A DNA stretch of 64,000 nucleotides from Euwallacea fornicatus (lineage: Eukaryota; Arthropoda; Insecta; Coleoptera; Curculionidae): positions 806,001 through 870,000 of the forward strand of contig NW_027096014.1 of NCBI RefSeq assembly GCF_040115645.1, written 5' to 3'. Both the position numbers and the translations under genes were made by a program. Under the pieces are notes generated by a model. That model searched no databases. It saw nothing but the letters and a program-made list of their open reading frames with translations, and was not told where the DNA came from. Of this stretch, positions 35,377 through 48,500 are shown piece by piece (position 1 is the stretch's first letter; each line of letters opens with the position of its first letter).

Positions 35377-35552
35377 AAGTGTCAAGTTAATCAGCTCGAC
35401 GAGATATTTAACATGACACAACACATCAGAATTGCATCTTGTTGAACTTCCAAGAAAAATAGTACTTTATGTGTTCAAACACACAACTTTTGTGACTTTT
35501 GAATCTTTGAAGCTCGATAGCTTCGGCAAATGAAGACCAAATTTGTTATACA
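35377..35552 (+). repeat. Monomer type V (m202)
   Basis: GTCAAGTTAATC (A10G), GATATTTAACATG, CAGAATTGC, then a K-type back (GTGTTCAAAC, GAATCTTT, ATAGCTT, GTTATAC). The same front occurs at m293 (51393) and m348 (61073) with a different back (CAAATTTTG, GAGTACC), so the three units are recombinants of one another. Confidence 0.8.
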
Positions 35553-35904
35553 AAGTGTCAAATTAATCAGCTCGACGAGATTTTGAATATGTCACAACAC
35601 ATCATGATTGCATCTTGTTGAATTTCCAAGAAAAATAGTACTTTACGTGCTCAAACACACAACTTGTGTGACTTTTCAAACTTTGAAGCTCGATAGCTTC
35701 GGCAAATGAAGACCAAATTTGTTAAACAAAGTTTCAAATTAATCAGCTCGACGAGATTTTGAATATGTCACAACACATCATGATTACATCTTGTTGAACT
35801 TCCAAGAAAAATAGTACTTTATGTGCTCAAACAAACAACTTTTGTGACTTTTCAAATTTTGAAGCTCGATAACTTCGGCAAATGAGTACCAAATTCCTTA
35901 AACA

Positions 35905-36608
35905 AAGTGCCAAATTAATCAGCTCGACGAGATCCTTAACATGACACAACACATCAGAATTGCATCTTGTTGAACTTCCCAGAAAAATAGTTCTTTATGT
36001 GCTCAAACACACAACTTTTGTGACTTTTCAAACTTTGAAGCTCGATAACTTTGGCAAATGTGGACCAAATTTGTTAACCAAAGTGTCAAATTAATCAGCT
36101 CGACGAGATCTTTAAAATGACACAACAATTCATGATTGCATCTTGTTGACTTTCCAAGAAAAATAGTACTTTATGTGCTCAAGCACACAACTTGTGTGAC
36201 TTTTCAAAATTTGAAATTCGATAACTTCGGCAAATGAGGACCAAATTTGTTAAACAGAGTGTCAAATTAATCAGCTCGATGAGATCTTTAACATGACACG
36301 ACACATCATGATTACATCTTGTTGAACTTCCAAGAAAAATAGTACTTTATGTGCTCAAACACACATATTTTGTGACTTTTCAAACTTTGAAGCTCGATAA
36401 CTTTGGCAAATGTGGACCAAATTTGTTAACCAAAGTGTCAAATTAATCAGTTCGACGAGATCTTTAAAATGACACAACACATCAGAATTGCATCTTGTTG
36501 AATTTCCAAGAAAAATAGTACTTTATGTGCTCAAACACACAACTTTTGTGACTTTTCAAACTTTGAAGCTCGATAACTTCGGCAAATGAGTACCAAATTC
36601 CTTAAACT
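35905..36608 (+). repeat. Linker G-H-I-M (m205-m208)
   Basis: Four standard monomers joining the divergent island to the next 16-mer. The M monomer has a private AATCAGTTCG (C19T). Confidence 0.83.
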
Positions 36609-39424
36609 AAGTGTCAAATTAATCAGCTCGACGAGATCTTTAACATGACACAACACATCAGAATTGCATCTTGTTGAATTTCCAAGAAAAATAGTACTTT
36701 ATGTGCTCAAACACACAACTTTTGTGACTTTTCAAAATTTGAAATTCGATAACTTCGGCAAATGAGTACCAAATTCCTTAAACTAAGTGTCAAATTAATC
36801 AGCTCGACGAGATCCTTAACATGACACAACACATCAGAATTGCATCTTGTTGAACTTCCCAGAAAAATAGTTCTTTATGTGCTCAAACACACAACTTTTG
36901 TGACTTTTCAAACTTTGAAGCTCGATAACTTCGGCAAATGAGTACCAAATTCCTTAAACAAAATGCCAAATTAATCAGCTCGACGAGATCCTTAACATGA
37001 CACAACACATCAGAATTGCATCTTGTTGAACTTCCAAGAAAAATAGTACTTTATGTGCTCAAACACACAACCTTTGTGACTTTTCAAACTTTGAAGCTCG
37101 ATAACTTCGGCAAATGTGGACCAAATTTGTTAAACAAAGTGTCAAATTAATCAGCTCGACGAGGTTATGAAGATGTCACAACAGATCATGAGTACATCTT
37201 GTTGAACTTCCCAGAAAAATAGTTCTTTATGTGCTCAAACACACAACTTTTGTGACTTTTCAAACTTTGAAGCTCGATAACTTCGGCAAATGAGTACCAA
37301 ATTCCTTAAACAAAATGCCAAATTAATCAGCTCGACGAGATCCTTAACATGACACAACACATCAGAATTGCATCTTGTTGAACTTCCAAGAAAAATAGTA
37401 CTTTATGTGCTCAAACACACAACCTTTGTGACTTTTCAAACTTTGAAGCTCGATAACTTCGGCAAATGTGGACCAAATTTGTTAAACAAAGTGTCAAATT
37501 AATCAGCTCGACGAGGTTATGAAGATGTCACAACAGATCATGAGTACATCTTGTTGAACTTCCAAGAAAAATAGTACTTTATGTGCTCAAACACACAACT
37601 TTTGTGACTTTTCAAATTTTGAAGCTCGATAACTTCGGCAAATGAGTACCAAATTCCTTAAACAAAGTGCCAAATTAATCAGCTCGACGAGATCCTTAAC
37701 ATGACACAACACATCAGAATTGCATCTTGTTGAACTTCCCAGAAAAATAGTTCTTTATGTGCTCAAACACACAACTTTTGTGACTTTTCAAACTTTGAAG
37801 CTCGATAACTTTGGCAAATGTGGACCAAATTTGTTAACCAAAGTGTCAAATTAATCAGCTCGACGAGATCTTTAAAATGACACAACAATTCATGATTGCA
37901 TCTTGTTGAATTTCCAAGAAAAATAGTACTTTACGTGCTCAAACACACAACTTGTGTGACTTTTCAAATTTTGAAGCTCGATAACTTCGGCAAATGAGTA
38001 CCAAATTCCTTAAACAAAGTGCCAAATTAATCAGCTCGACGAGATCCTTAACATGACACAACACATCAGAATTGCATCTTGTTGAACTTCCCAGAAAAAT
38101 AGTTCTTTATGTGCTCAAACACACAACTTTTGTGACTTTTCAAACTTTGAAGCTCGATAACTTCGGCAAATGTGGACCAAATTTGTTAAACAAAGTGTCA
38201 AATTAATCAGCTCGACGAGGTTATGAAGATGTCACAACAGATCATGAGTACATCTTGTTGAACTTCCAAGAAAAATAGTACTTTATGTGCTCAAACACAC
38301 AACTTTTGTGACTTTTCAAATTTTGAAGCTCGATAACTTCGGCAAATGAGTACCAAATTCCTTAAACAAAGTGCCAAATTAATCAGCTCGACGAGATCCT
38401 TAACATGACACAACACATCAGAATTGCATCTTGTTGAACTTCCCAGAAAAATAGTTCTTTATGTGCTCAAACACACAACTTTTGTGACTTTTCAAACTTT
38501 GAAGCTCGATAACTTTGGCAAATGTGGACCAAATTTGTTAACCAAAGTGTCAAATTAATCAGCTCGACGAGATCTTTAAAATGACACAACAATTCATGAT
38601 TGCATCTTGTTGACTTTCCAAGAAAAATAGTACTTTATGTGCTCAAGCACACAACTTGTGTGACTTTTCAAAATTTGAAATTCGATAACTTCGGCAAATG
38701 AGGACCAAATTTGTTAAACAGAGTGTCAAATTAATCAGCTCGATGAGATCTTTAACATGACACGACACATCATGATTACATCTTGTTGAACTTCCAAGAA
38801 AAATAGTACTTTATGTGCTCAAACACACATATTTTGTGACTTTTCAAACTTTGAAGCTCGATAACTTTGGCAAATGTGGACCAAATTTGTTAACCAAAGT
38901 GTCAAATTAATCAGCTCGACGAGATCTTTAAAATGACACAACAATTCATGATTGCATCTTGTTGACTTTCCAAGAAAAATAGTACTTTATGTGCTCAAGC
39001 ACACAACTTGTGTGACTTTTCAAAATTTGAAGCTCGATAACTTCGGCAAATGAGGACCAAATTCCTTAAACTAAGTGTCAAATTAATCAGCTCGACGAGA
39101 TCCTTTACATGACACAACACATCAGAATTGCATCTTGTTGAACTTCCCAGAAAAATAGTTCTTTATGTGCTCAAACACACAACTTTTGTGACTTTTCCAA
39201 TTTTGAAGCTCGATAGCTTCGGCAAAAGAAGACCAAATTTGTTAAACAAAGTGTCAAATTAATCAGCTCTACGAGATCTTTAACATGACACAACACATCA
39301 GAATTGCATCTTGTTGAATTTCCAAGAAAAATAGTACTTTATGTGCTCAAACACACAACTTTTGTGACTTTTCAAACTTTGAAGCTCGATAACTTCGGCA
39401 AATGTGGACCAAATTTGTTAAACA
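36609..39424 (+). repeat. Domain 3 unit, second 16-mer (m209-m224)
   Basis: Same monomer order as 32209-35024, displaced by 25 monomers (4,400 bp). The first monomer (36609-36784) is a B with an H-like patch CAAAATTTGAAATTCG in its 3' half. Confidence 0.86.
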
Positions 39425-42400
39425 AAGTGTCAAATTAATCAGCTCGACGAGGTTATGAAGATGTCACAACAGATCATGAGTACATCTTGTTGAACTTCCA
39501 AGAAAAATAGTACTTTATGTGCTCAAACACACAACTTTTGTGACTTTTCAAATTTTGAAGCTCGATAACTTCGGCAAATGAGTACCAAATTCCTTAAACA
39601 AAGTGCCAAATTAATCAGCTCGACGAGATCCTTAACATGACACAACACATCAGAATTGCATCTTGTTGAACTTCCCAGAAAAATAGTTCTTTATGTGCTC
39701 AAACACACAACTTTTGTGACTTTTCAAACTTTGAAGCTCGATAACTTTGGCAAATGTGGACCAAATTTGTTAACCAAAGTGTCAAATTAATCAGCTCGAC
39801 GAGATCTTTAAAATGACACAACAATTCATGATTGCATCTTGTTGACTTTCCAAGAAAAATAGTACTTTATGTGCTCAAGCACACAACTTGTGTGACTTTT
39901 CAAAATTTGAAATTCGATAACCTCGGCAAATGAGGACCAAATTTGTTAAACAGAGTGTCAAATTAATCAGCTCGATGAGATCTTTAACATGACACGACAC
40001 ATCATGATTACATCTTGTTGAACTTCCAAGAAAAATAGTACTTTATGTGCTCAAACACACATATTTTGTGACTTTTCAAACTTTGAAGCTCGATAACTTT
40101 GGCAAATGTGGACCAAATTTGTTAACCAAAGTGTCAAATTAATCAGCTCGACGAGATCTTTAAAATGACACAACAATTCATGATTGCATCTTGTTGACTT
40201 TCCAAGAAAAATAGTACTTTATGTGCTCAAGCACACAACTTGTGTGACTTTTCAAAATTTGAAGCTCGATAACTTCGGCAAATGAGGACCAAATTCCTTA
40301 AACTAAGTGTCAAATTAATCAGCTCGACGAGATCCTTTACATGACACAACACATCAGAATTGCATCTTGTTGAACTTCCCAGAAAAATAGTTCTTTATGT
40401 GCTCAAACACACAACTTTTGTGACTTTTCCAATTTTGAAGCTCGATAGCTTCGGCAAAAGAAGACCAAATTTGTTAAACAAAGTGTCAAATTAATCAGCT
40501 CGACGAGATCTTTAAAATGACACAACAATTCATGATTGCATCTTGTTGACTTTCCAAGAAAAATAGTACTTTATGTGCTCAAGCACACAACTTGTGTGAC
40601 TTTTCAAAATTTGAAATTCGATAACTTCGGCAAATGAGGACCAAATTTGTTAAACAGAGTGTCAAATTAATCAGCTCGATGAGATCTTTAACATGACACG
40701 ACACATCATGATTACATCTTGTTGAACTTCCAAGAAAAATAGTACTTTATGTGCTCAAACACACATATTTTGTGACTTTTCAAACTTTGAAGCTCGATAA
40801 CTTTGGCAAATGTGGACCAAATTTGTTAACCAAAGTGTCAAATTAATCAGCTCGACGAGATCTTTAAAATGACACAACACATCAGAATTGCATCTTGTTG
40901 AATTTCCAAGAAAAATAGTACTTTATGTGCTCAAACACACAACTTTTGTGACTTTTCAAACTTTGAAGCTCGATAACTTCGGCAAATGAGTACCAAATTC
41001 CTTAAACTAAGTGTCAAATTAATCAGCTCGACGAGATCTTTAACATGACACAACACATCAGAATTGCATCTTGTTGAATTTCCAAGAAAAATAGTACTTT
41101 ATGTGCTCAAACACACAACTTTTGTGACTTTTCAAACTTTGAAGCTCGATAACTTCGGCAAATGAGTACCAAATTCCTTAAACTAAGTGTCAAATTAATC
41201 AGCTCGACGAGATCCTTAACATGACACAACACATCAGAATTGCATCTTGTTGAACTTCCCAGAAAAATAGTTCTTTATGTGCTCAAACACACAACTTTTG
41301 TGACTTTTCAAACTTTGAAGCTCGATAACTTCGGCAAATGAGTACCAAATTCCTTAAACAAAATGCCAAATTAATCAGCTCGACGAGATCCTTAACATGA
41401 CACAACACATCAGAATTGCATCTTGTTGAACTTCCAAGAAAAATAGTACTTTATGTGCTCAAACACACAACCTTTGTGACTTTTCAAACTTTGAAGCTCG
41501 ATAACTTCGGCAAATGTGGACCAAATTTGTTAAACAAAGTGTCAAATTAATCAGCTCGACGAGGTTATGAAGATGTCACAACAGATCATGAGTACATCTT
41601 GTTGAACTTCCCAGAAAAATAGTACTTTATGTGCTCAAACACACAACTTTTGTGACTTTTCAAATTTTGAAGCTCGATAACTTCGGCAAATGAGTACCAA
41701 ATTCCTTAAACAAAGTGCCAAATTAATCAGCTCGACGAGATCCTTAACATGACACAACACATCAGAATTGCATCTTGTTGAACTTCCCAGAAAAATAGTT
41801 CTTTATGTGCTCAAACACACAACTTTTGTGACTTTTCAAACTTTGAAGCTCGATAACTTTGGCAAATGTGGACCAAATTTGTTAACCAAAGTGTCAAATT
41901 AATCAGCTCGACGAGATCTTTAAAATGACACAACAATTCATGATTGCATCTTGTTGACTTTCCAAGAAAAATAGTACTTTATGTGCTCAAGCACACAACT
42001 TGTGTGACTTTTCAAAATTTGAAATTCGATAACCTCGGCAAATGAGGACCAAATTTGTTAAACAGAGTGTCAAATTAATCAGCTCGATGAGATCTTTAAC
42101 ATGACACGACACATCATGATTACATCTTGTTGAACTTCCAAGAAAAATAGTACTTTATGTGCTCAAACACACATATTTTGTGACTTTTCAAACTTTGAAG
42201 CTCGATAACTTTGGCAAATGTGGACCAAATTTGTTAACCAAAGTGTCAAATTAATCAGCTCGACGAGATCTTTAAAATGACACAACAATTCATGATTGCA
42301 TCTTGTTGACTTTCCAAGAAAAATAGTACTTTATGTGCTCAAGCACACAACTTGTGTGACTTTTCAAAATTTGAAGCTCGATAACTTCGGCAAATGAGGA

Positions 42401-42592
42401 CCAAATTCCTTAAACTAAGTGTCAAATTAATCAGCTCGACGAGATCCTTTACATGACACAACACATCAGAATTGCATCTTGTTGAACTTCCCAGAAAAAT
42501 AGTTCTTTATGTGCTCAAACACACAACTTTTGTGACTTTTCCAATTTTGAAGCTCGATAGCTTCGGCAAAAGAAGACCAAATTTGTTAAACA
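39425..42592 (+). repeat. Domain 3 units, 6-mer plus 12-mer (m225-m242)
   Basis: 39425-40480 is F-G-H-I-J'-N*. 40481-42592 is H-I-M-B-O-P*-F-G-H-I-J'-N*. The H monomers at 39777 and 41889 share AACCTCGG (T146C) and lie 12 monomers (2,112 bp) apart, showing a 12-mer tandem. The F at 41537 carries TTCCCAG with AGTACTTT, a mosaic of F/O and F. Confidence 0.85.
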
Positions 42593-45584
42593 AAGTGTCA
42601 AATTAATCAGCTCGACGAGATCTTTAAAATGACACAACAATTCATGATTGCATCTTGTTGACTTTCCAAGAAAAATAGTACTTTATGTGCTCAAGCACAC
42701 AACTTGTGTGACTTTTCAAAATTTGAAATTCGATAACTTCGGCAAATGAGGACCAAATTTGTTAAACAGAGTGTCAAATTAATCAGCTCGATGAGATCTT
42801 TAACATGACACGACACATCATGATTACATCTTGTTGAACTTCCAAGAAAAATAGTACTTTATGTGCTCAAACACACATATTTTGTGACTTTTCAAACTTT
42901 GAAGCTCGATAACTTTGGCAAATGTGGACCAAATTTGTTAACCAAAGTGTCAAATTAATCAGCTCGACGAGATCTTTAAAATGACACAACACATCAGAAT
43001 TGCATCTTGTTGAATTTCCAAGAAAAATAGTACTTTATGTGATCAAACACACAACTTTTGTGACTTTTCAAACTTTGAAGCTCGATAACTTCGGCAAATG
43101 AGTACCAAATTCCTTAAACTAAGTGTCAAATTAATCAGCTCGACGAGATCTTTAACATGACACAACACATCAGAATTGCATCTTGTTGAATTTCCAAGAA
43201 AAATAGTACTTTATGTGCTCAAACACACAACTTTTGTGACTTTTCAAACTTTGAAGCTCGATAACTTCGGCAAATGAGTACCAAATTCCTTAAACTAAGT
43301 GTCAAATTAATCAGCTCGACGAGATCCTTAACATGACACAACACATCAGAATTGCATCTTGTTGAACTTCCCAGAAAAATAGTTCTTTATGTGCTCAAAC
43401 ACACAACTTTTGTGACTTTTCAAACTTTGAAGCTCGATAACTTCGGCAAATGAGTACCAAATTCCTTAAACAAAATGCCAAATTAATCAGCTCGACGAGA
43501 TCCTTAACATGACACAACACATCAGAATTGCATCTTGTTGAACTTCCAAGAAAAATAGTACTTTATGTGCTCAAACACCCAACCTTTGTGACTTTTCAAA
43601 CTTTGAAGCTCGATAACTTCGGCAAATGTGGACCAAATTTGTTAAACAAAGTGTCAAATTAATCAGCTCGACGAGGTTATGAAGATGTCACAACAGATCA
43701 TGAGTACATCTTGTTGAACTTCCCAGAAAAATAGTTCTTTATGTGCTCAAACACACAACTTTTGTGACTTTTCAAACTTTGAAGCTCGATAACTTCGGCA
43801 AATGAGTACCAAATTCCTTAAACAAAATGCCAAATTAATCAGCTCGACGAGATCCTTAACATGACACAACACATCAGAATTGCATCTTGTTGAACTTCCA
43901 AGAAAAATAGTACTTTATGTGCTCAAACACACAACCTTTGTGACTTTTCAAACTTTGAAGCTCGATAACTTCGGCAAATGTGGACCAAATTTGTTAAACA
44001 AAGTGTCAAATTAATCAGCTCGACGAGGTTATGAAGATGTCACAACAGATCATGAGTACATCTTGTTGAACTTCCAAGAAAAATAGTACTTTATGTGCTC
44101 AAACACACAACTTTTGTGACTTTTCAAATTTTGAAGCTCGATAACTTCGGCAAATGAGTACCAAATTCCTTAAACAAAGTGCCAAATTAATCAGCTCGAC
44201 GAGATCCTTAACATGACACAACACATCAGAATTGCATCTTGTTGAACTTCCCAGAAAAATAGTTCTTTATGTGCTCAAACACACAACTTTTGTGACTTTT
44301 CAAACTTTGAAGCTCGATAACTTTGGCAAATGTGGACCAAATTTGTTAACCAAAGTGTCAAATTAATCAGCTCGACGAGGTTATGAAGATGTCACAACAG
44401 ATCATGAGTACATCTTGTTGAACTTCCAAGAAAAATAGTACTTTATGTGCTCAAACACACAACTTTTGTGACTTTTCAAATTTTGAAGCTCGATAACTTC
44501 GGCAAATGAGTACCAAATTCCTTAAACAAAGTGCCAAATTAATCAGCTCGACGAGATCCTTAACATGACACAACACATCAGAATTGCATCTTGTTGAACT
44601 TCCCAGAAAAATAGTTCTTTATGTGCTCAAACACACAACTTTTGTGACTTTTCAAACTTTGAAGCTCGATAACTTTGGCAAATGTGGACCAAATTTGTTA
44701 ACCAAAGTGTCAAATTAATCAGCTCGACGAGATCTTTAAAATGACACAACAATTCATGATTGCATCTTGTTGACTTTCCAAGAAAAATAGTACTTTATGT
44801 GCTCAAGCACACAACTTGTGTGACTTTTCAAAATTTGAAATTCGATAACTTCGGCAAATGAGGACCAAATTTGTTAAACAGAGTGTCAAATTAATCAGCT
44901 CGATGAGATCTTTAACATGACACGACACATCATGATTACATCTTGTTGAACTTCCAAGAAAAATAGTACTTTATGTGCTCAAACACACATATTTTGTGAC
45001 TTTTCAAACTTTGAAGCTCGATAACTTTGGCAAATGTGGACCAAATTTGTTAACCAAAGTGTCAAATTAATCAGCTCGACGAGATCTTTAAAATGACACA
45101 ACAATTCATGATTGCATCTTGTTGACTTTCCAAGAAAAATAGTACTTTATGTGCTCAAGCACACAACTTGTGTGACTTTTCAAAATTTGAAGCTCGATAA
45201 CTTCGGCAAATGAGGACCAAATTCCTTAAACTAAGTGTCAAATTAATCAGCTCGACGAGATCCTTTACATGACACAACACATCAGAATTGCATCTTGTTG
45301 AACTTCCCAGAAAAATAGTTCTTTATGTGCTCAAACACACAACTTTTGTGACTTTTCCAATTTTGAAGCTCGATAGCTTCGGCAAAAGAAGACCAAATTT
45401 GTTAAACAAAGTGTCAAATTAATCAGCTCTACGAGATCTTTAACATGACACAACACATCAGAATTGCATCTTGTTGAATTTCCAAGAAAAATAGTACTTT
45501 ATGTGCTCAAACACACAACTTTTGTGACTTTTCAAACTTTGAAGCTCGATAACTTCGGCAAATGTGGACCAAATTTGTTAAACA
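42593..45584 (+). repeat. Domain 3 unit, 17-mer H-I-M-B-O-P*-F/O-P*-F-G-F-G-H-I-J'-N*-S (m243-m259)
   Basis: As the 16-mer unit with H-I-M added in front but with Q-R missing, so F-G is directly repeated (44001-44704). The first P* has ACACCCAACC. Confidence 0.84.
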
Positions 45585-48500
45585 AAGTGTCAAATTAATC
45601 AGCTCGACGAGGTTATGAAGATGTCACAACAGATCATGAGTACATCTTGTTGAACTTCCAAGAAAAATAGTACTTTATGTGCTCAAACACACAACTTTTG
45701 TGACTTTTCAAATTTTGAAGCTCGATAACTTCGGCAAATGAGTACCAAATTCCTTAAACAAAGTGCCAAATTAATCAGCTCGACGAGATCCTTAACATGA
45801 CACAACACATCAGAATTGCATCTTGTTGAACTTCCCAGAAAAATAGTTCTTTATGTGCTCAAACACACAACTTTTGTGACTTTTCAAACTTTGAAGCTCG
45901 ATAACTTTGGCAAATGTGGACCAAATTTGTTAACCAAAGTGTCAAATTAATCAGCTCGACGAGATCTTTAAAATGACACAACAATTCATGATTGCATCTT
46001 GTTGACTTTCCAAGAAAAATAGTACTTTATGTGCTCAAGCACACAACTTGTGTGACTTTTCAAAATTTGAAATTCGATAACCTCGGCAAATGAGGACCAA
46101 ATTTGTTAAACAGAGTGTCAAATTAATCAGCTCGATGAGATCTTTAACATGACACGACACATCATGATTACATCTTGTTGAACTTCCAAGAAAAATAGTA
46201 CTTTATGTGCTCAAACACACATATTTTGTGACTTTTCAAACTTTGAAGCTCGATAACTTTGGCAAATGTGGACCAAATTTGTTAACCAAAGTGTCAAATT
46301 AATCAGCTCGACGAGATCTTTAAAATGACACAACAATTCATGATTGCATCTTGTTGACTTTCCAAGAAAAATAGTACTTTATGTGCTCAAGCACACAACT
46401 TGTGTGACTTTTCAAAATTTGAAGCTCGATAACTTCGGCAAATGAGGACCAAATTCCTTAAACTAAGTGTCAAATTAATCAGCTCGACGAGATCCTTTAC
46501 ATGACACAACACATCAGAATTGCATCTTGTTGAACTTCCCAGAAAAATAGTTCTTTATGTGCTCAAACACACAACTTTTGTGACTTTTCCAATTTTGAAG
46601 CTCGATAGCTTCGGCAAAAGAAGACCAAATTTGTTAAACAAAGTGTCAAATTAATCAGCTCGACGAGATCTTTAAAATGACACAACAATTCATGATTGCA
46701 TCTTGTTGACTTTCCAAGAAAAATAGTACTTTATGTGCTCAAGCACACAACTTGTGTGACTTTTCAAAATTTGAAATTCGATAACTTCGGCAAATGAGGA
46801 CCAAATTGGTTAAACAGAGTGTCAAATTAATCAGCTCGATGAGATCTTTAACATGACACGACACATCATGATTACATCTTGTTGAACTTCCAAGAAAAAT
46901 AGTACTTTATGTGCTCAAACACACATATTTTGTGACTTTTCAAACTTTGAAGCTCGATAACTTTGGCAAATGTGGACCAAATTTGTTAACCAAAGTGTCA
47001 AATTAATCAGCTCGACGAGATCTTTAAAATGACACAACACATCAGAATTGCATCTTGTTGAATTTCCAAGAAAAATAGTACTTTATGTGCTCAAACACAC
47101 AACTTTTGTGACTTTTCAAACTTTGAAGCTCGATAACTTCGGCAAATGAGTACCAAATTCCTTAAACTAAGTGTCAAATTAATCAGCTCGACGAGATCCT
47201 TAACATGACACAACACATCAGAATTGCATCTTGTTGAACTTCCCAGAAAAATAGTTCTTTATGTGCTCAAACACACAACTTTTGTGACTTTTCAAACTTT
47301 GAAGCTCGATAACTTCGGCAAATGAGTACCAAATTCCTTAAACAAAATGCCAAATTAATCAGCTCGACGAGATCCTTAACATGACACAACACATCAGAAT
47401 TGCATCTTGTTGAACTTCCAAGAAAAATAGTACTTTATGTGCTCAAACACACAACCTTTGTGACTTTTCAAACTTTGAAGCTCGATAACTTCGGCAAATG
47501 TGGACCAAATTTGTTAAACAAAGTGTCAAATTAATCAGCTCGACGAGGTTATGAAGATGTCACAACAGATCATGAGTACATCTTGTTGAACTTCCCAGAA
47601 AAATAGTTCTTTATGTGCTCAAACACACAACTTTTGTGACTTTTCAAACTTTGAAGCTCGATAACTTCGGCAAATGAGTACCAAATTCCTTAAACAAAAT
47701 GCCAAATTAATCAGCTCGACGAGATCCTTAACATGACACAACACATCAGAATTGCATCTTGTTGAACTTCCAAGAAAAATAGTACTTTATGTGCTCAAAC
47801 ACACAACCTTTGTGACTTTTCAAACTTTGAAGCTCGATAACTTCGGCAAATGTGGACCAAATTTGTTAAACAAAGTGTCAAATTAATCAGCTCGACGAGG
47901 TTATGAAGATGTCACAACAGATCATGAGTACATCTTGTTGAACTTCCCAGAAAAATAGTTCTTTATGTGCTCAAACACACAACTTTTGTGACTTTTCAAA
48001 CTTTGAAGCTCGATAACTTCGGCAAATGAGTACCAAATTCCTTAAACAAAGTGCCAAATTAATCAGCTCGACGAGATCCTTAACATGACACAACACATCA
48101 GAATTGCATCTTGTTGAACTTCCCAGAAAAATAGTTCTTTATGTGCTCAAACACACAACTTTTGTGACTTTTCAAACTTTGAAGCTCGATAACTTTGGCA
48201 AATGTGGACCAAATTTGTTAACCAAAGTGTCAAATTAATCAGCTCGACGAGATCTTTAAAATGACACAACAATTCATGATTGCATCTTGTTGACTTTCCA
48301 AGAAAAATAGTACTTTATGTGCTCAAACACACAACTTTTGTGGCTTTTCAAACTTTGAAGCTCGATAACTTCGGCAAATGTGGACCAAATTTGTTAAACA
48401 AAGTGTCAAATTAATCAGCTCGACGAGGTTATGAAGATGTCACAACAGATCATGAGTACATCTTGTTGAACTTCCAAGAAAAATAGTACTTTATGTGCTC

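Larger units (their letters stand above)
35025..35904 (+). repeat. Five-monomer island of divergent types (m200-m204)
   Basis: Order T-U-V-L-like-U-like. These carry GATTTTGAATATG, CAAACAAACAAC, AAGTTTC and GTCAAG markers otherwise found at 49985-53680 and 59841-63360. The island is embedded in ordinary domain 3 units; m205 (35905) resumes with G. Confidence 0.83.

Noticed and set aside
35025..35904. Transposon insertion
   Set aside because: The stretch looks different from its neighbours but is made of 176-bp monomers in register, with no terminal repeats or target-site duplication.
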